Part shown: piece after piece, positions 36,438 to 50,492 of the stretch
Layout: each line of letters begins with the position of its first letter
How positions within the stretch are numbered: position 1 is the stretch's first letter
DNA from: Hydractinia symbiolongicarpus
Lineage: Eukaryota > Cnidaria > Hydrozoa > Anthoathecata > Hydractiniidae
DNA length: 64,000 bases
Assembly (NCBI RefSeq): GCF_029227915.1
Contig: NC_079888.1
Span: 21,990,001-22,054,000 of the forward strand
Direction: 5' to 3'
Program-made: the position numbers and the translations under genes
The notes under the pieces: generated by a model
Database searches by the model: none
Told to the model about the DNA's origin: nothing
Seen by the model: only the letters and a program-made list of their open reading frames with translations

Positions 36438-39400
36438 GGTACTTTCTTTGTATACATTCGACTATACGGGCGAAGCCCGGGATTTACGGGAAATCGCGAG
36501 TTTTCGTTTGCCGGCGATTAAACCTCTTTTATTAAGCGTCTCATCAAAAATGAAAACATTTTTGAAAACTACAAGTCTCATGCGTTTTAGTGGTGAAAAA
36601 ATAATTTAAAAAATCGTTCGGGAAATGAGTTTACTTCCTGGGTACTTTCTTTGTATACTTTTGACTATACGGGCCAAGCCCGGGATTTACGGGAAATCGC
36701 GGGTTTTCGTTTGCCGGCGATTAAACCTCTTTTATTAAGCGTCTCATCAAAAATGAAAACATTTTTGAAAACTACAAGTCTCATGCGTTTAGTGGAAAAA
36801 AATAATATAAAAAATCGTTCTGGAAATGAGTTTACTCTCTGGGTACTTTCTTTGTATACTTTTGACTATACGGGCCGAGTCCGGGATTTACGGGAAATCG
36901 CGGATTTTTGTTTGCCGGCGATTAAACTTCTTTTATTCAGCGTCCCATCAAATATGAAAACATTTTTAAAAACTACAAGTCTCATGCGTTTAGTGGTAAA
37001 AAAATAATTTAAAAAATCGTTTTGGAAATGAGTTTACTCACAGGGTACTTTCTTTGTATACATTCGACTATACGGGCCAAGCCCGGGATTTACGGGAATT
37101 CTCGGGTTTTCGTTTGCCGGCGATTAAACTTCTTTTATTCAGCGTCTCATCAAAAATGAAAACATTTTTGAAAACTACAAGTCTCATGGGCTTTAGTGGT
37201 GAAATAATAATTTAAAAAATCGTTCGGGAAATGAATTTACACCCCGGGTACTTTCTTTTTATACTTTTGACTATACGGGCCGAGTCTGGGATTTACGGGA
37301 AATCGCAGGTTTTCGTTTGCCGGCGATTAAACTTCTTTTATTCAGCGTCCCATCAAATATGAAAACATTTTTGAAAACTACAAGTCTCATGCGTTTATTG
37401 GTAAAAAAATAATTTAAAAAATCGTTTTGGAAATGATTTTACTCACAGGGTACTTTCTTTGTATACATTCGACTATACGGGCCAAGCCCGGGATTTACGG
37501 GAAATCTCTGGTTTTCGTTTGCCGGCGATTAAACTTCTTTTATTCAGCGTCTCATCAAAAATGAAAACATTTTTGAAAACTACAAGTCTCATGGGCCTTA
37601 GTGGTGAAATAATAATTTAAAAAATCGTTCGGGAAATGAGTTTACACCCCGGGTACTTTCTTTGTATACTTTTGACTATACGGGCCGAGTCTGGGATTTA
37701 CGGGAAATCGCAGGTTTTCGTTTGCCGGCGATTAAACTTCTTTTATTCAGCGTCTCATCAAAAATGAAAACATTTTTGAAAACTACAATTCTCATGGGCT
37801 TTAGTGGTGAAATAATAATTTAAAAAATCGTTCGGGAAATGAGTTTACACCCCGGGTACTTTCTTTGTATACTTTTGACTATACGGGCCCAGTCTGGGAT
37901 TTACGGGAAATCGCAGGTTTTCGTTTGCCGGCGATTAAACTTCTTTTATTCAGCGTCTCATCAAAAATGAAAACATTTTTGAAAACTACAAGTCTCATGC
38001 GTTTTATGGTGAAAAAATATTTTAAAAAATCGTTCGGGAAATGAGTTTACTCCCTGGGTACTTTCTTTGTATACTTTTGACTATACGGGCCGAGTCCGGG
38101 ATTTACGGGAAATCGCGGATTTTTGTTTGCCGGCGATTAAACTTCTTTTATTCAACGTCCCATCAAATATGAAAACATTTTTGAAAACTACAAGTCTCAT
38201 GCGTTTAGTGGTAAAAAAATAATTTAAAAAATCGTTTTGGAAATGAGTTTACTCACAGGGTACTTTCTTTGTATACATTCGACTATACGGGCCAAGCCCG
38301 GGATTTACGGGAAATCTCGGGTTTTCGTTTGCCGGCGATTAAACTCCTTTTATTCAGCGTCTCATCAAAAATGAAAACATTTTTGAAAACTACATGTCTC
38401 ATGGGCTTAAGTGGTGAAATAATAATTTAAAAAATCGTTCGGGAAATGCGTTTACACCCCGGGTACTTTCTTTGTATACTTTTGACTATACGGGCCGAGC
38501 CTGGGATTTACGGGAAATCGCAGGTTTTCGTTTGCCGGCGATTAAACTTCTTTTATTCAGCGTCCCATCAAATATGAAAACATTTTTGAAAACTACAAGT
38601 CTCATGCGTTTAGTGGTAAAAAAATAATTTAAAAAATCGTTGTGGAAATGAGTTTACTCACAGGGTACTTTCTTTGTATACATTCGACTATACGGGCCAA
38701 GCCCGGGATTTACGGGAAATCTCGGGTTTTCGTTTGCCGGCGATTAAACTCCTTTTATTCAGCGTCTCATCAAAAATGAAAACATTTTTGAAAACTACAT
38801 GTCTCATGGGCTTTAGTGGTGAAATAATAATTTAAAAAATCGTTCGGGAAATGCGTTTACACCCCGGGTACTTTCTTTGTATACTTTTGACTATACGGGC
38901 CGAGCCTGGGATTTACGGGAAATCGCAGGTTTTCGTTTGCCGGCGATTAAACTTCTTTTATTCAGCGTCCCATCAAATATGAAAACATTTTTGAAAACTA
39001 CAAGTCTCATGCGTTTAGTGGTAAAAAAATAATTTAAAAAATCGTTGTGGAAATGAGTTTACTCACAGGGTACTTTCTTTGTATACTTTTGACTATACGG
39101 GCCAAGCCCGGGATTTACGGGAAATCTCGGGTTTTCGTTTGTCGGCGATTAAACTTCTTTTATTCAGCGTCTCATCAAAAATGAAAACATTTTTGAAAAC
39201 TACAAGTCTCATGGGCTTTAGTGGTGAAATAATAATTTAAAAAATCGTTCGGGAAATGAGTTTACACCCCGGGTACTTTCTTTGTATACATTTGACTATA
39301 CGGGCCGAGTCTGGGATTTACGGGAAATCGCAGGTTTTCGTTTGCCGGCGATTAAACTTCTTTTATTCAGCGTCTCATCAAAAATGAAAACATTTTTGAA

Positions 39401-42400
39401 AACTACAAGTCTCATGGGCTTTAGTGGTGAAATAATAATTTAAAAAATCGTTCGGGAAATGAGTTTACACCCCGGGTACTTTCTTTGTATACATTTGACT
39501 ATACGGGCCGAGTCTGGGATTTATGGGAAATCGCAGGTTTTCGTTTGCCGGTGATTAAACTTCTTTTATTCAGCGTCTCATCAAAAATGAAAACATTTTT
39601 GAAAACTACAAGTCTCATGGGCTTTAGTGGTGAAATAATAATTTAAAAAATCGTTCGGGAAATGAGTTTACTCCCTGGGTACTTTCTTTGTATACTTTTG
39701 ACTATGCGGGCCGAGTCCGGGGTTTACGGGAAATAGCGGGTTTTCGTTTGCCGGCGATTAAACTTCTTTTATTCAGCGTCTCATCAAAAATGAAAACATT
39801 TTTGAAAACTACAAGTCTCATGGGCTTTAGTGGTGAAAAAATAATTTAAAAAATCGTTGTGGAAATGAGTTTACTCACAGGGTACTTTCTTTGTATACAT
39901 TCGACTATACGGGCCAAGCCCGGGATTTACGGGAAATCTCGGGTTTTCGTTTGTCGGCGATTAAACTTCTTTTATTCAGCGTCTCATCAAAAATGAAAAG
40001 ATTTTTGAAAACTACAAGTCTCATGGGCTTTAGTGGTGAAATAATAATTTAAAAAATCGTTCGGGAAATGAGTTTACACCCCGGGTACTTTCTTTGTATA
40101 CATTTGACTATACGGGCCGAGTCTGGGATTTATGGGAAATCGCAGGTTTTCGTTTGCCGGCGATTAAACTTCTTTTATTCAGCGTCTCATCAAAAATGAA
40201 AACATTTTTGAAAACTACAAGTCTCATGGGCTTTAGTGGTGAAATAATAATTTAAAAAATCGTTCGGGAAATGAGTTTACACCCCGGGTACTTTCTTTGT
40301 ATACTTTTGACTATACGGGCCGAGTCTGGGATTTACGGGAAATCACAGGTTTTCGTTTGCCGGCGATTAAACTTCTTTTATTCAGCGTCTCTTCAAAAAT
40401 GAAAACATTTTTGAAAACTACAAGTCTCATGCGTTTTATGGTGAAAAAATATTTTAAAAAATCGTTCGGGAAAAGAGTTTACTCCCTGGGTACTTTCTTT
40501 GTATACTTTTGACTATGCGGGCCGAGTCCGGGGTTTACGGGAAATAGCGGGTTTTCGTTTGCCGGCGATTAAACTTCTTTTATTCAGCGTCTCATCAAAA
40601 TTGAAAACATTTTTGAAAACTACAAGTCTCATGGGCTTTAGTGGTGAAAAAATAATTTAAAAAATCGATCGGGAAATGAGTTTACTCCCTGGGTACTTTC
40701 TTTGTATACTTTTGACTATACGGGCCAAGCCCGGGATGTACGGGAAATCGCGGGTTTTCGTTTGCCGGCGATTAAACTTCATTTATTCAGGGTCCCATCA
40801 AATATGAAAACATTTTTGAAAGCTACAAGTCTCATGCGTTTAGTGGTAAAAAATAATATAAAAAATCGTTCTGGAAATGAGTTTACACCCTGGGTACTTT
40901 CTTTGTATACTTTTGACTATACGGGCCGAGTCCGGGATTTACGGGAAATCGCGGATTTTTGTTTGCCGGCGATTAAACTTCTTTTATTCAGCGTCCCATC
41001 AAATATGAAAAGATTTTTGAAAACTACAAGTCTCATGCGTTTAGTGGTGAAATAATAATTTAAAAAATCGTTCGGGAAATGAGTTTACACCCCGGGTACT
41101 TTCTTTGTATACTTTTGACTATACAGGCCGAGTCTGGGATTTACGGGAAATCGCAGGTTTTCGTTTGCCGGCAATTAAACTTCTTTTATTCAGCGTCTCA
41201 TCAAAAATGAAAACATTTTTGAAAACTACAAGTCTCATGGGCTTTAGTTGTGAAATAATAATTTAAAAAATCGTTCGGGAAATGAGTTTACACCCCGGGT
41301 ACTTTCTTTGTATACTTTTGACTATACGGGCCGAGTCTGGGATTTACGGGAAATCGCAGGTTTTCGTTTGCCGGCGATTAAACTTCTTTTATTCAGCGTC
41401 TCATCAAAAATGAAAACATTTTTGAAAACTACAAGTCTCATGCGTTTTATGGTGAAAAAATATTTTAAAAAATCGTTCGGGAAATGAGTTTACTCCCTGG
41501 GTACTTTCTTTGTATACTTTTGACTATGCGGGCCGAGTCCGGGGTTTACGGGAAATAGCGGGTTTTCGTTTGCCGGCGATTAAACTTCTTTTATTCAGCG
41601 TCTCATCAAAAATGAAAACATTTTTGAAAACTACAAGTCTCATGGGCTTTAGTGGTGAAAATATAATTTAAAAAATCGATCGGGAAATGAGTTTACTCCC
41701 TGGGTACTTTCTTTGTATACTTTTGACTATACGGGCCAAGCCCGGGATGTACGGGAAATCGCGGGTTTTCGTTTGCCGGCGACTAAACTTCATTTATTCA
41801 GGGTCCCATCAAATATGAAAACATTTTTGAAAACTACAAGTCTCATGCGTTTAGTGGTAAAAAATAATATAAAAAATCGTTCTGGAAATGAGTTTACTCC
41901 CTGGGTACTTTCTTTGTATACTTTTGACTATACGGGCCGAGTCCGGGATTTACGGGAAATCGCGGATTTTTGTTTGCCGGCGATTAAACTTCTTTTATTC
42001 AGCGTCTCATCAAAAATGAAAACATTTTTGAAAACTACAAGTCTCATGGGCTTTAGTGGTGAAATAATAATTTAAAAAATCGTTCGGGAAATGAGTTTAC
42101 ACACCGCGTACTTTCTTTGTATACTTTTGACTATACGGGCCGAGTCTGGGATTTACGGGAAATCGCAGGTTTTCCTTTGCCGGCGATTAAACTTCTTTTA
42201 TTCAGCGTCCCATCAAATATGAAAACATTTTTGAAAACTACAAGTCTCATGCGTTTAGTGGTAAAAAAATAATTTAAAAAATCGTTTTGGAAATGAGTTT
42301 ACTCACAGGGTACTTTCTTTGTATACATTCGACTATACGGGCCAAGCCCGGGATTTACGGGAAATCTCGGGTTTTTGTTTGCCGGCAATTAAACTTCTTT

Positions 42401-44700
42401 TATTCAGCGTCTCATCAAAAATGAAAACATTTTTGAAAACTACAAGTCTCATGGGCTTTAGTGGTGAAATAATAATTTAAAAAATCGTTCGGGAAATGAG
42501 TTTACACCCCGGGTACTTTCTTTGTATACTTTTGACTATACGGGCCGAGTCTGGGATTTAGGGGAAATCGCAGGTTTTCGTTTGCCGGCGATTAAACTTC
42601 TTTTATTCAGCGTCTCATCAAAAATGAAAACATTTTTGAAAACTACAAGTCTCATGGGCTTTAGTGGTGAAATAATAATTTAAAAAATCGTTCGGGAAAT
42701 GAGTTTACACCCCGGGTACTTTCTTTGTATACTTTTGACTATACGGGCCGAGTCTGGGATTTACGGGAAATCGCAGGTTTTCGTTTGCCGGCGATTAAAC
42801 TTCTTTTATTCAGCGTCTCATCAAAAATGAAAACATTTTTGAAAACTACAAGTCTCATGCGTTTTATGGTGAAAAAATATTTTAAAAAATCGTTCGGGAA
42901 ATGAGTTTACTCCCTGGGTACTTTCTTTGTATACTTTTGACTATGCGGGCCGAGTCCGGGGTTTACGGGAAATAGCGGGTTTTCGTTTGCAGGCGATTAA
43001 ACTTCTTTTATTCAGCGTCTCATCAAAAATGAAAACATTTTTGAAAACTACAAGTCTCATGGGCTTTAGTGGTGAAATAATAATTTAAAAAATCGTTCGG
43101 GAAATGAGTTTACACCCCGGGTACTTTCTTTGTATACTTTTGACTATGCGGGCCGAGCCCGGGGTTTACGGGAAATAGCGGGTTTTCGTTTGCAGGCGAT
43201 TAAACTTCTTTTATTCAGCGTCTTATCAAAAATGAAAACATTTTTGAAAACTACAAGTCTCATGGGCTTTAGTGGTGAAAAAATAATTTAAAAAATCGTT
43301 CGGGAAATGAGTTTACACCCCGGGTACTTTCTTTGTATACTTTTGACTATACGGGCCGAGTCTGGGATTTACGGGAAATCGCAGGTTTTCGTTTGCCGGC
43401 GATTAAACTTCTTTTATTCAGCGTCCCATCAAATATGAAAACATTTTTGAAAACTACAAGTCTCATGCGTTTAGTGGTAAAAAAATAATTTAAAAAATCG
43501 TTTTGGAAATGAGTTTACTCGCAGGGTACTTTCTTTGTATACATTCGACTATACGGGCCAAGCCGGGATTTACGGGAAATCTCGGGTTTTCGTTTGTCGG
43601 CGATTAAACTTCTTTTATTCAGCGTCTCATCAAAAATGAAAACATTTTTGAAAACTACAAGTCTCATGGGCTTTAGTGGTGAGTTAATAATTTAAAAAAT
43701 CGTTCGGGAAATGAGTTTACACCCCGGGTACTTTCTTTGTATACTTTTGACTATACGGGCCGAGTCTGGGATTTACGGGAAATCGCAGGTTTTCGTTTGC
43801 CGGCGATTAAACTTCTTTTATTCAGCGTCTCATCAAAAATGAAAACATTTTTGAAAACTACAAGTCTCATGGGTTTTAGTGGTGAAATAATAATTTAAAA
43901 AATCGTTCGGGAAATGAGTTTACACCCCGGGTACTTTCTTTGTATACTTTTGACTATCCGGGCCGAGTCTGGGATTTAAAGGAAATCGCAGGTTTTCGTT
44001 TGCCGGCGATTAAACTTCTTTTATTCAGCGTCTCATCAAAAATGAAAACATTTTTGAAAACTACAAGTCTCATGCGTTTTATGGTGAAAAAATATTTTAA
44101 AAAATTTTTCGGGAAATGAGTTTACACCCCGGGTACTTTCTTTGTATACTTTTGACTATACGGGCCGAGTCTGGGATTTCCGGGAAATCGCAGGTTTTCG
44201 TTTGCCGGCGATTAAACTTCATTTATTCAGGGTCCCATCAAATATGAAAACATTTTTGAAAACTACAAGTCTCATGCGTTTAGTGGTAAAAAATAATATA
44301 AAAAATCGTTCTGGAAATGAGTTTACTCTCTGGGTACTTTCTTTGTATACTTTTGACTATACGGGCGGAGTCCGGGATTTACGGGAAATCGCGGATTTTT
44401 GTTTGCCGGCGATTAAACTTCTTTTATACAGCGTCCCATCAAATATGAAAACATTTTTGAAAACTACAAGTCTCATGCGTTTTAGTGGTGAAAAAATAAT
44501 TTAAAAAATCGTTCGGGAAATGAGTTTACACCCTGGGTACTTTCTTTGTATACTTTTGACAATACCGACCGAGTCCAGGATTTAAGGGAAATCGCAGGTT
44601 TTCGTTTGCCGGCGATTAAACTTCTTTTATTCAGCGTCTCATCAAAAATGAAAACATTTTTGAAAACTACAAGTCTCATGCGTTTTAGTGGTGAAAAAAT
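36438..44700 (+). repeat. Subfamily region rich in CCCATCAAATATG and CACCCCGGG monomers
   Basis: Mostly class B monomers. Two linked variants dominate: GCGTCCCATCAAATATG with GCGTTTAGTGG (201-202 bp long) and TTTACACCCCGGGTAC with ATGGGCTTTAGTGGTG. Local HORs are a dimer near 38440-39045 (CGTTGTGG at 38639 and 39043, offset 404) and a 1,011-bp pentamer (about 40295-40950 against 41306-41960). Because some copies are exactly 201 bp, open frames of 117-120 codons run through two monomers at 36651, 40702, 41713 and 44142. They encode the same peptide twice and start at TTG. Confidence 0.85.
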
Positions 44701-47700
44701 AATTTAAAAAATCGTTCGGGAAATGAGTTTACTCACCGGGTACTTTCCTTGTATACTTTTGACTATACGGGCCGAGTCCAGGATTTAAGGGAAATCGCAG
44801 GTTTTCGTTTGCCGGCGATTAAACTTCTTTTATTCAGCGTCTCATCAAAAATGAAAACATTTTTGAAAACTACGAGTCTCATGCGTTTTAGTGGTGAAAA
44901 AATAATTTAAAAATTCGTTCGGGAAATGAGTTTACTCACTAAGTCCTTTCCTTGTATACTTTTGACTATACGGGCCGAGTCCGGGATTTACGGGAAATCG
45001 CGGGTTTTCGTTTGCCGGCGATTAAACTTCTTTTATTCAGCGTCTCATCAAAAATGAAAACATTTTTGAAAACTACAAGTCTCATGCGTTTTAGTGGTGA
45101 AAAAATAAATTAAAAAATCGTTCGGGAAATGAGTTTACTCCCTGGGTACTTTCTTTGTATACTTTTGACTATACGGGCCAAGCCCGGGATTTACGGCAAA
45201 TCGCGGGTTTTCGTTTGCCGGCGATTAAACTTCTTTTATTCAGCTTCTCATCAAAAATGAAAACGTTTTTGAAAACTACAAGTCTCATGCGTTTTAGTGG
45301 TGAAAAAATAATTTAAAAAATCGTTCGGGAAATGAGTTTACTCCCTGGGTACTTTCTTTGTATACTTTTGAATATACGCGCCAAGCCCGGGATTTACGGG
45401 AAATCGCGGGTTTTCGTTTGCCGGCGATTAAACTTCTTTTATTCAGCGTCTCATCAAAAATGAAAACATTTTTAAAAACTACAAGTCTTTTGCGTTTTAG
45501 TGGTGAAAAAGTAATTTAAAAAATCGTTCTGGAAATGAGTTTACTCACAGGGTACTTTCTTTGTATACTTTTGACTATACGGGCCGAGTCCGGGATTTAC
45601 GGGAAATCGCGGATTTTCGTTTGCCGGCGATTAAACTTCTTTTATTCAGCGTCCCATCAAATATGAAAACATTTTTGAAAACTACAAGTCTAATGCGTTT
45701 AGTGGTAAAAAAATAATTTAAAAAATCGTTTTGGAAATGAGTTTACTCACAGGGTACTTTCTTTGTATACATTTGACTATACGGGCCAAGCCCGGGATTT
45801 ACGGGAAATCTCGGGTTTTCGTTTGCCGGCGATTAAACCACTTTCATTAAGCGTCTCATCAAAAATGAAAACATTTCTGAAAACTACAAGTCTCATGCGT
45901 TTTAGTGGTGAAAAAATAATTTAAAAAATCGTTCGGGAAATGAGTTTACTCCCTGGGTACTTTCTTTGTATACTTTTGAATATACGCGCCAAGCCCGGGA
46001 TTTACGGGAAATCGCGGGTTTTCGTTGGCCGGCGATTAAACTTCTTTTATTCAGCGTCTCATCAAAAATGAAAACATTTTTAAAAACTACAAGTCTTTTG
46101 CGTTTTAGTGGTGAAAAAGTAATTTAAAAAATCGTTCTGGAAATGAGTTTACTCACAGGGTACTTTCTTTGTATACTTTTGACTATACGGGCCGAGTCCG
46201 GGATTTACGGGAAATCGCGGATTTTCGTTTGCCGGCGATTAAACTTCTTTTATTCAGCGTCCCATCAAATATGAAAACATTTTTGAAAACTACAAGTCTA
46301 ATGCGTTTAGTGGTAAAAAAATAATTTAAAAAATCGTTTTGGAAATGAGTTTACTCACAGGGTACTTTCTTTGTATACATTTGACTATACGGGCCAAGCC
46401 CGGGATTTACGGGAAATCTCGGGTTTTCGTTTGCCGGCGATTAAACCACTTTCATTAAGCGTCTCATCAAAAATGAAAACATTTCTGAAAACTACAAGTC
46501 TCATGCGTTTTAGTGGTGAAAAAATAATTTAAAAATTCGTTCGGGAAATGAGTTTACTCACTGGGTACTTTCTTTGTATACTTTTGACTATACGGGCCGA
46601 GTCCGGGATTTTGCGGGAAATCGCAGGTTTTCGTTTGCCGGCGATTAAACTTCTTTCTTTAAGCGTCTCATCAAAAATGAAAACATTTTTGAAAACTACA
46701 AGTCTCATGCGCTTTAGTGGTGAAAAAATAATTTAAAAAATCGTTCGGGAAATGAGTTTACTCCCTAGGTACTTTCTTTGTATACTTTTGACTATACGGG
46801 CCGAGTCCGGGATTTACGGGAAATCGCGTATTTTCGTTTGCCGGCGATTAAACTTCTTTTATTCAGCGTCCCATCAAATATGAAAATATTTTTAAAAACT
46901 ACAAGTCTCATGCGTTTAGTGGTAAAAAAATAATTTAAAAAATCGTTTTGGAAATGAGTTTACTCACAGGGTACTTTCTTTGTATACATTTGACTATACG
47001 GGCCAAGCCCGGGATTTACGGGAAATCTCGGGTTTTCGTTTGCCGGCGATTAAACCACTTTCATTAAGCGTCTCATCAAAAATGAAAACATTTCTGAAAA
47101 CTACAAGTCTCATGCGTTTTAGTGGTGAAAAAATATTTAAAAATTCGTTCGGGAAATGAGTTTACTCACTGGGTACTTTCTTTGAATACTTTTGACTATA
47201 CGGGCCGAGTCCGGAATTTTGCGGGAAATCGTAGGTTTTCGTTTGCCGGCGATTAAACTTCTTTTATTCAGCGTCTCATCAAAAATATAAACATTTTTAA
47301 AAACTACAAGTCTTATGCGTTTTAGTGGTAAAAAAATAATTTAAAAAATCGTTCTGGAAATGAGTTTACTCCCTGGGTACTTTCTTTGTATACATTCGAC
47401 TATATGGGCCAAGCCCGGGATTTACGGGAAATCGCGGGTTTTCGTTTGCCGGCGATTAAACTTCTTTTATTCAGCGGCTCATCAAAAATGAAAACATTTT
47501 TAAAAACTACAAGTCTTTTGCGTTTTAGTGGTGAAAAAGTAATTTAAAAAATCGTTCTGGAAATGAGTTTACACCCCGGGTACTTTCTTTGTATACTTTT
47601 GACTATACGGGCCGAGTCCGGGATTTACGGGAAATCGCGGATTTTCGTTTGCCGGCGATTAAACTTCTTTTATTCAGCATCTCATCAAAAATGAAAACAT

Positions 47701-50492
47701 TTCTGAAAACTACAAGTCTCATGCGTTTTAGTGGTGAAAAAATAATTTAAAAATTCGTTCGGGAAATGAGTTTACTCACTGGGTACTTTCTTTGTATACT
47801 TTTGACTATACGGGCCGAGTCCGGGATTTTGCGGGAAATCGCAGGTTTTCGTTTGCCGGCGATTAAACTTCTTTCTTTAAGCGTCTCATCAAAAATGAAA
47901 ACATTTTTGAAAACTACAAGTCTCATGCGCTTTAGTGGTGAAAAAATAATTTAAAAAATCGTTCGGGAAATGAGTTTACTCCCTGGGTACTTTCTTTGTA
48001 TACTTTTGACTATAGGGGCCGAGTCCGGGATTTACGGGAAATCGCGGATTTTCGTTTGCCGGCGATTAAACTTCTTTTATTCAGCGTCCCATCAAAAATG
48101 AAAACATTTCTGAAAACTACAAGTCTCATGCGTTTTAGTGGTAAAAAAATATTTAAAAATTCGTTCGGGAAATGAGTTTACTCACTGGGTACTTTCTTTG
48201 AATACTTTTGACTATACGGGCCGAGTCTGGGATTTTGCGGGAAATCGTAGGTTTTCGTTTGCCGGCGATTAAACTTCTTTTATTCAGCGTCTCATCAAAA
48301 ATGAAAACATTTTTAAAAACTACAAGTCTTATGCGTTTTAGTGGTAAAAAAATAATTTAAAAAATCGTTCTGGAAATGAGTTTACTCCCTGGGTACTTTC
48401 TTTGTATACATTCGACTATACGGGCCAAGCCCGGGATTTACGGGAAATCGCGGGTTTTCGTTTGCCGGCGATTAAACCTCTTTCATTAAGCGTCTCATCA
48501 AAAATGAAAACATTTCTGAAAACTACAAGTCTCATGCGTTTTAGTGGTGAAAAAATAATTTAAAAATTCGTTCTGGAAATGAGTTTACTCACTGGGTACT
48601 TTCTTTGTATACTTTTGACTATACGGGCCGAGTCCGGGATTTTGCGGGAAATCGCAGGTTTTCGTTTGCCGGCGATTAAACTTCTTTCTTTAAGCGTCTC
48701 ATCAAAAATGAAAACATTTTTGAAAACTACAAGTCTCATGCGCTTTAGTGGTGAAAAAATAATTTAAAAAATCGTTCGGGAAATGAGTTTACTCCCTGGG
48801 TACTTTCTTTGTATACTTTTGACTATAGGGGCCGAGTCCGGGATTTACGGGAAATCGCGGATTTTCGTTTGCCGGCGATTAAACTTCTTTTATTCAGCGT
48901 CCCATCAAATATGAAAATATTTTTAAAAACTACAAGTCTCATGCGTTTAGTGGTAAAAAAATAATTTAAAAAATCGTTTTGGAAATGAGTTTACTCACAG
49001 GGTACTTTCTTTGTATACATTTGACTATACGGGCCAAGCCCGGGATTTACGGGAAATCTCGGGTTTTCGTTTGCCGGCGATTAAACCACTTTCATTAAGC
49101 GTCTCATCAAAAATGAAAACATTTCTGAAAACTACAAGTCTCATGCGTTTTAGTGGTAAAAAAATATTTAAAAATTCGTTCGGGAAATGAGTTTACTCAC
49201 TGGGTACTTTCTTTGAATACTTTTGACTATACGGGCCGAGTCCGGGATTTTGCGGGAAATCGTAGGTTTTCGTTTGCCGGCGATTAAACTTCTTTTATTC
49301 AGCGTCTCATCAAAAATGAAAACATTTTTAAAAACTACAAGTCTTATGCGTTTTAGTGGTAAAAAAATAATTTAAAAAATCGTTCTGGAAATGAGTTTAC
49401 TCCCTGGGTACTTTCTTTGTATACATTCGACTATACGGGCCAAGCCCGGGATTTACGGGAAATCGCGGGTTTTCGTTTGCCGGCGATTAAACCTCTTTTA
49501 TTAAGCGTCTCATCAAAAATGAAAACATTTTTTAAAACTACAAGTCTCATGCGTTTTAGTGGTGAAAAAATAATTTAAAAAATCGTTCGGGAAATGAGTT
49601 TACACCCCGGGTACTTTCTTTGTATACTTTTGACTATACGGGCCGAGTCCGGGATTTACGGGAAATCGCAGGTTTTCGTTTGCCGGCAATTAAACTTCTT
49701 TTATTCAGCATCTCATCAAAAATGAAAACATTTTTGAAAACTACAAGTCTCATGCGTTTTATGGCGAAAAAATATTTTAAAAAATCGTTCGGGAAATGAG
49801 TTTACTCCCTGGGTACTTTCTTTGTATACTTTTGACTATGCGGGCCGAGTCCGGGGTTTACGGGAAATGGCGGGTTTTCGTTTGCCGTCGATTAAACTTC
49901 TTTTATTTAGCGTCACATCAAAAATGAAAACATTTTTGAAAACTACAAGTCTCATGCGTTTTAGTGGTGAAAAAATAATTTAAAAAATCCTTCGGGAAAT
50001 GAGTTTACACCCTGGGTACTTTCTTTGTATACTTTTGACTATACGGGCCGAGTCCAGGATTTAAGGGAAATCTAAGATTTTCGTTTGCCGGCGATTAAAC
50101 TTCTTTTATTCAGCGTCTCATCAAAAATGAAAACATTTTTGAAAACTACAAGTCTCATGCGTTTTAGTGGTGAAAAAATAATTTAAGAATTCGTTCGGGA
50201 AATGAGTTTACTCACTGGGTACTTTCCTTGTATACTTTTGACTATACGGGCCGAATCTGGGATTTACGGGTAATCGCGGGTTTTCTTTTGGCGGCGATTA
50301 AACTTCTTTTATTCAGCGTCTCATCAAAAATGAAAACATTTATAAAAACTACAAGTCTCATGTGCTTTAGTGGTGAAATAATAATTTAAAAAATCGTTTG
50401 AAAAATGAGTTTACTCCCTGGGTACTTTCTTTGTATACTTTTGACTATACGGGCCGAGTCCAGGATTTAAGGGAAATCGCAGGTGTTCGTTT
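44701..50492 (+). repeat. Middle-block tail with 608-, 813- and 1,218-bp HORs
   Basis: GAATATACGCGCC recurs at 45370 and 45978 (offset 608; about 45335-45940 against 45943-46530). The monomer with GATTTTGCGGGAAATC and CTTCTTTCTTTAAGCG recurs at 46548, 47766 and 48579 (offsets 1,218 and 813). The last monomers before the inversion junction are more divergent, for example TTCTTTTGGCGGCG near 50284 and CATTTATAAAAAC near 50337. Confidence 0.82.

Larger units (their letters stand above)
15106..50492 (+). repeat. 203-bp satellite array, middle block (about 174 monomers)
   Basis: Continuation of the left block in the same orientation and register, starting within AAAAAATCGTTC. It is uninterrupted by other DNA for 35 kb. 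Monomer length varies slightly, mainly 203 bp, with 201-202 bp for variants carrying GCGTTTAGTGG. Subfamilies change along the block: the ATTAATTTTCTTTTTCTCAG type up to about 27.2 kb, GGCAAAGGCCCGG at 20.8-28.2 kb, CCCATCAAATATG from about 33.7 kb, TTACACCCCGGG at about 37.2-49.6 kb, and GATTTTGCGGG at 46.6-49.3 kb. Confidence 0.97.
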
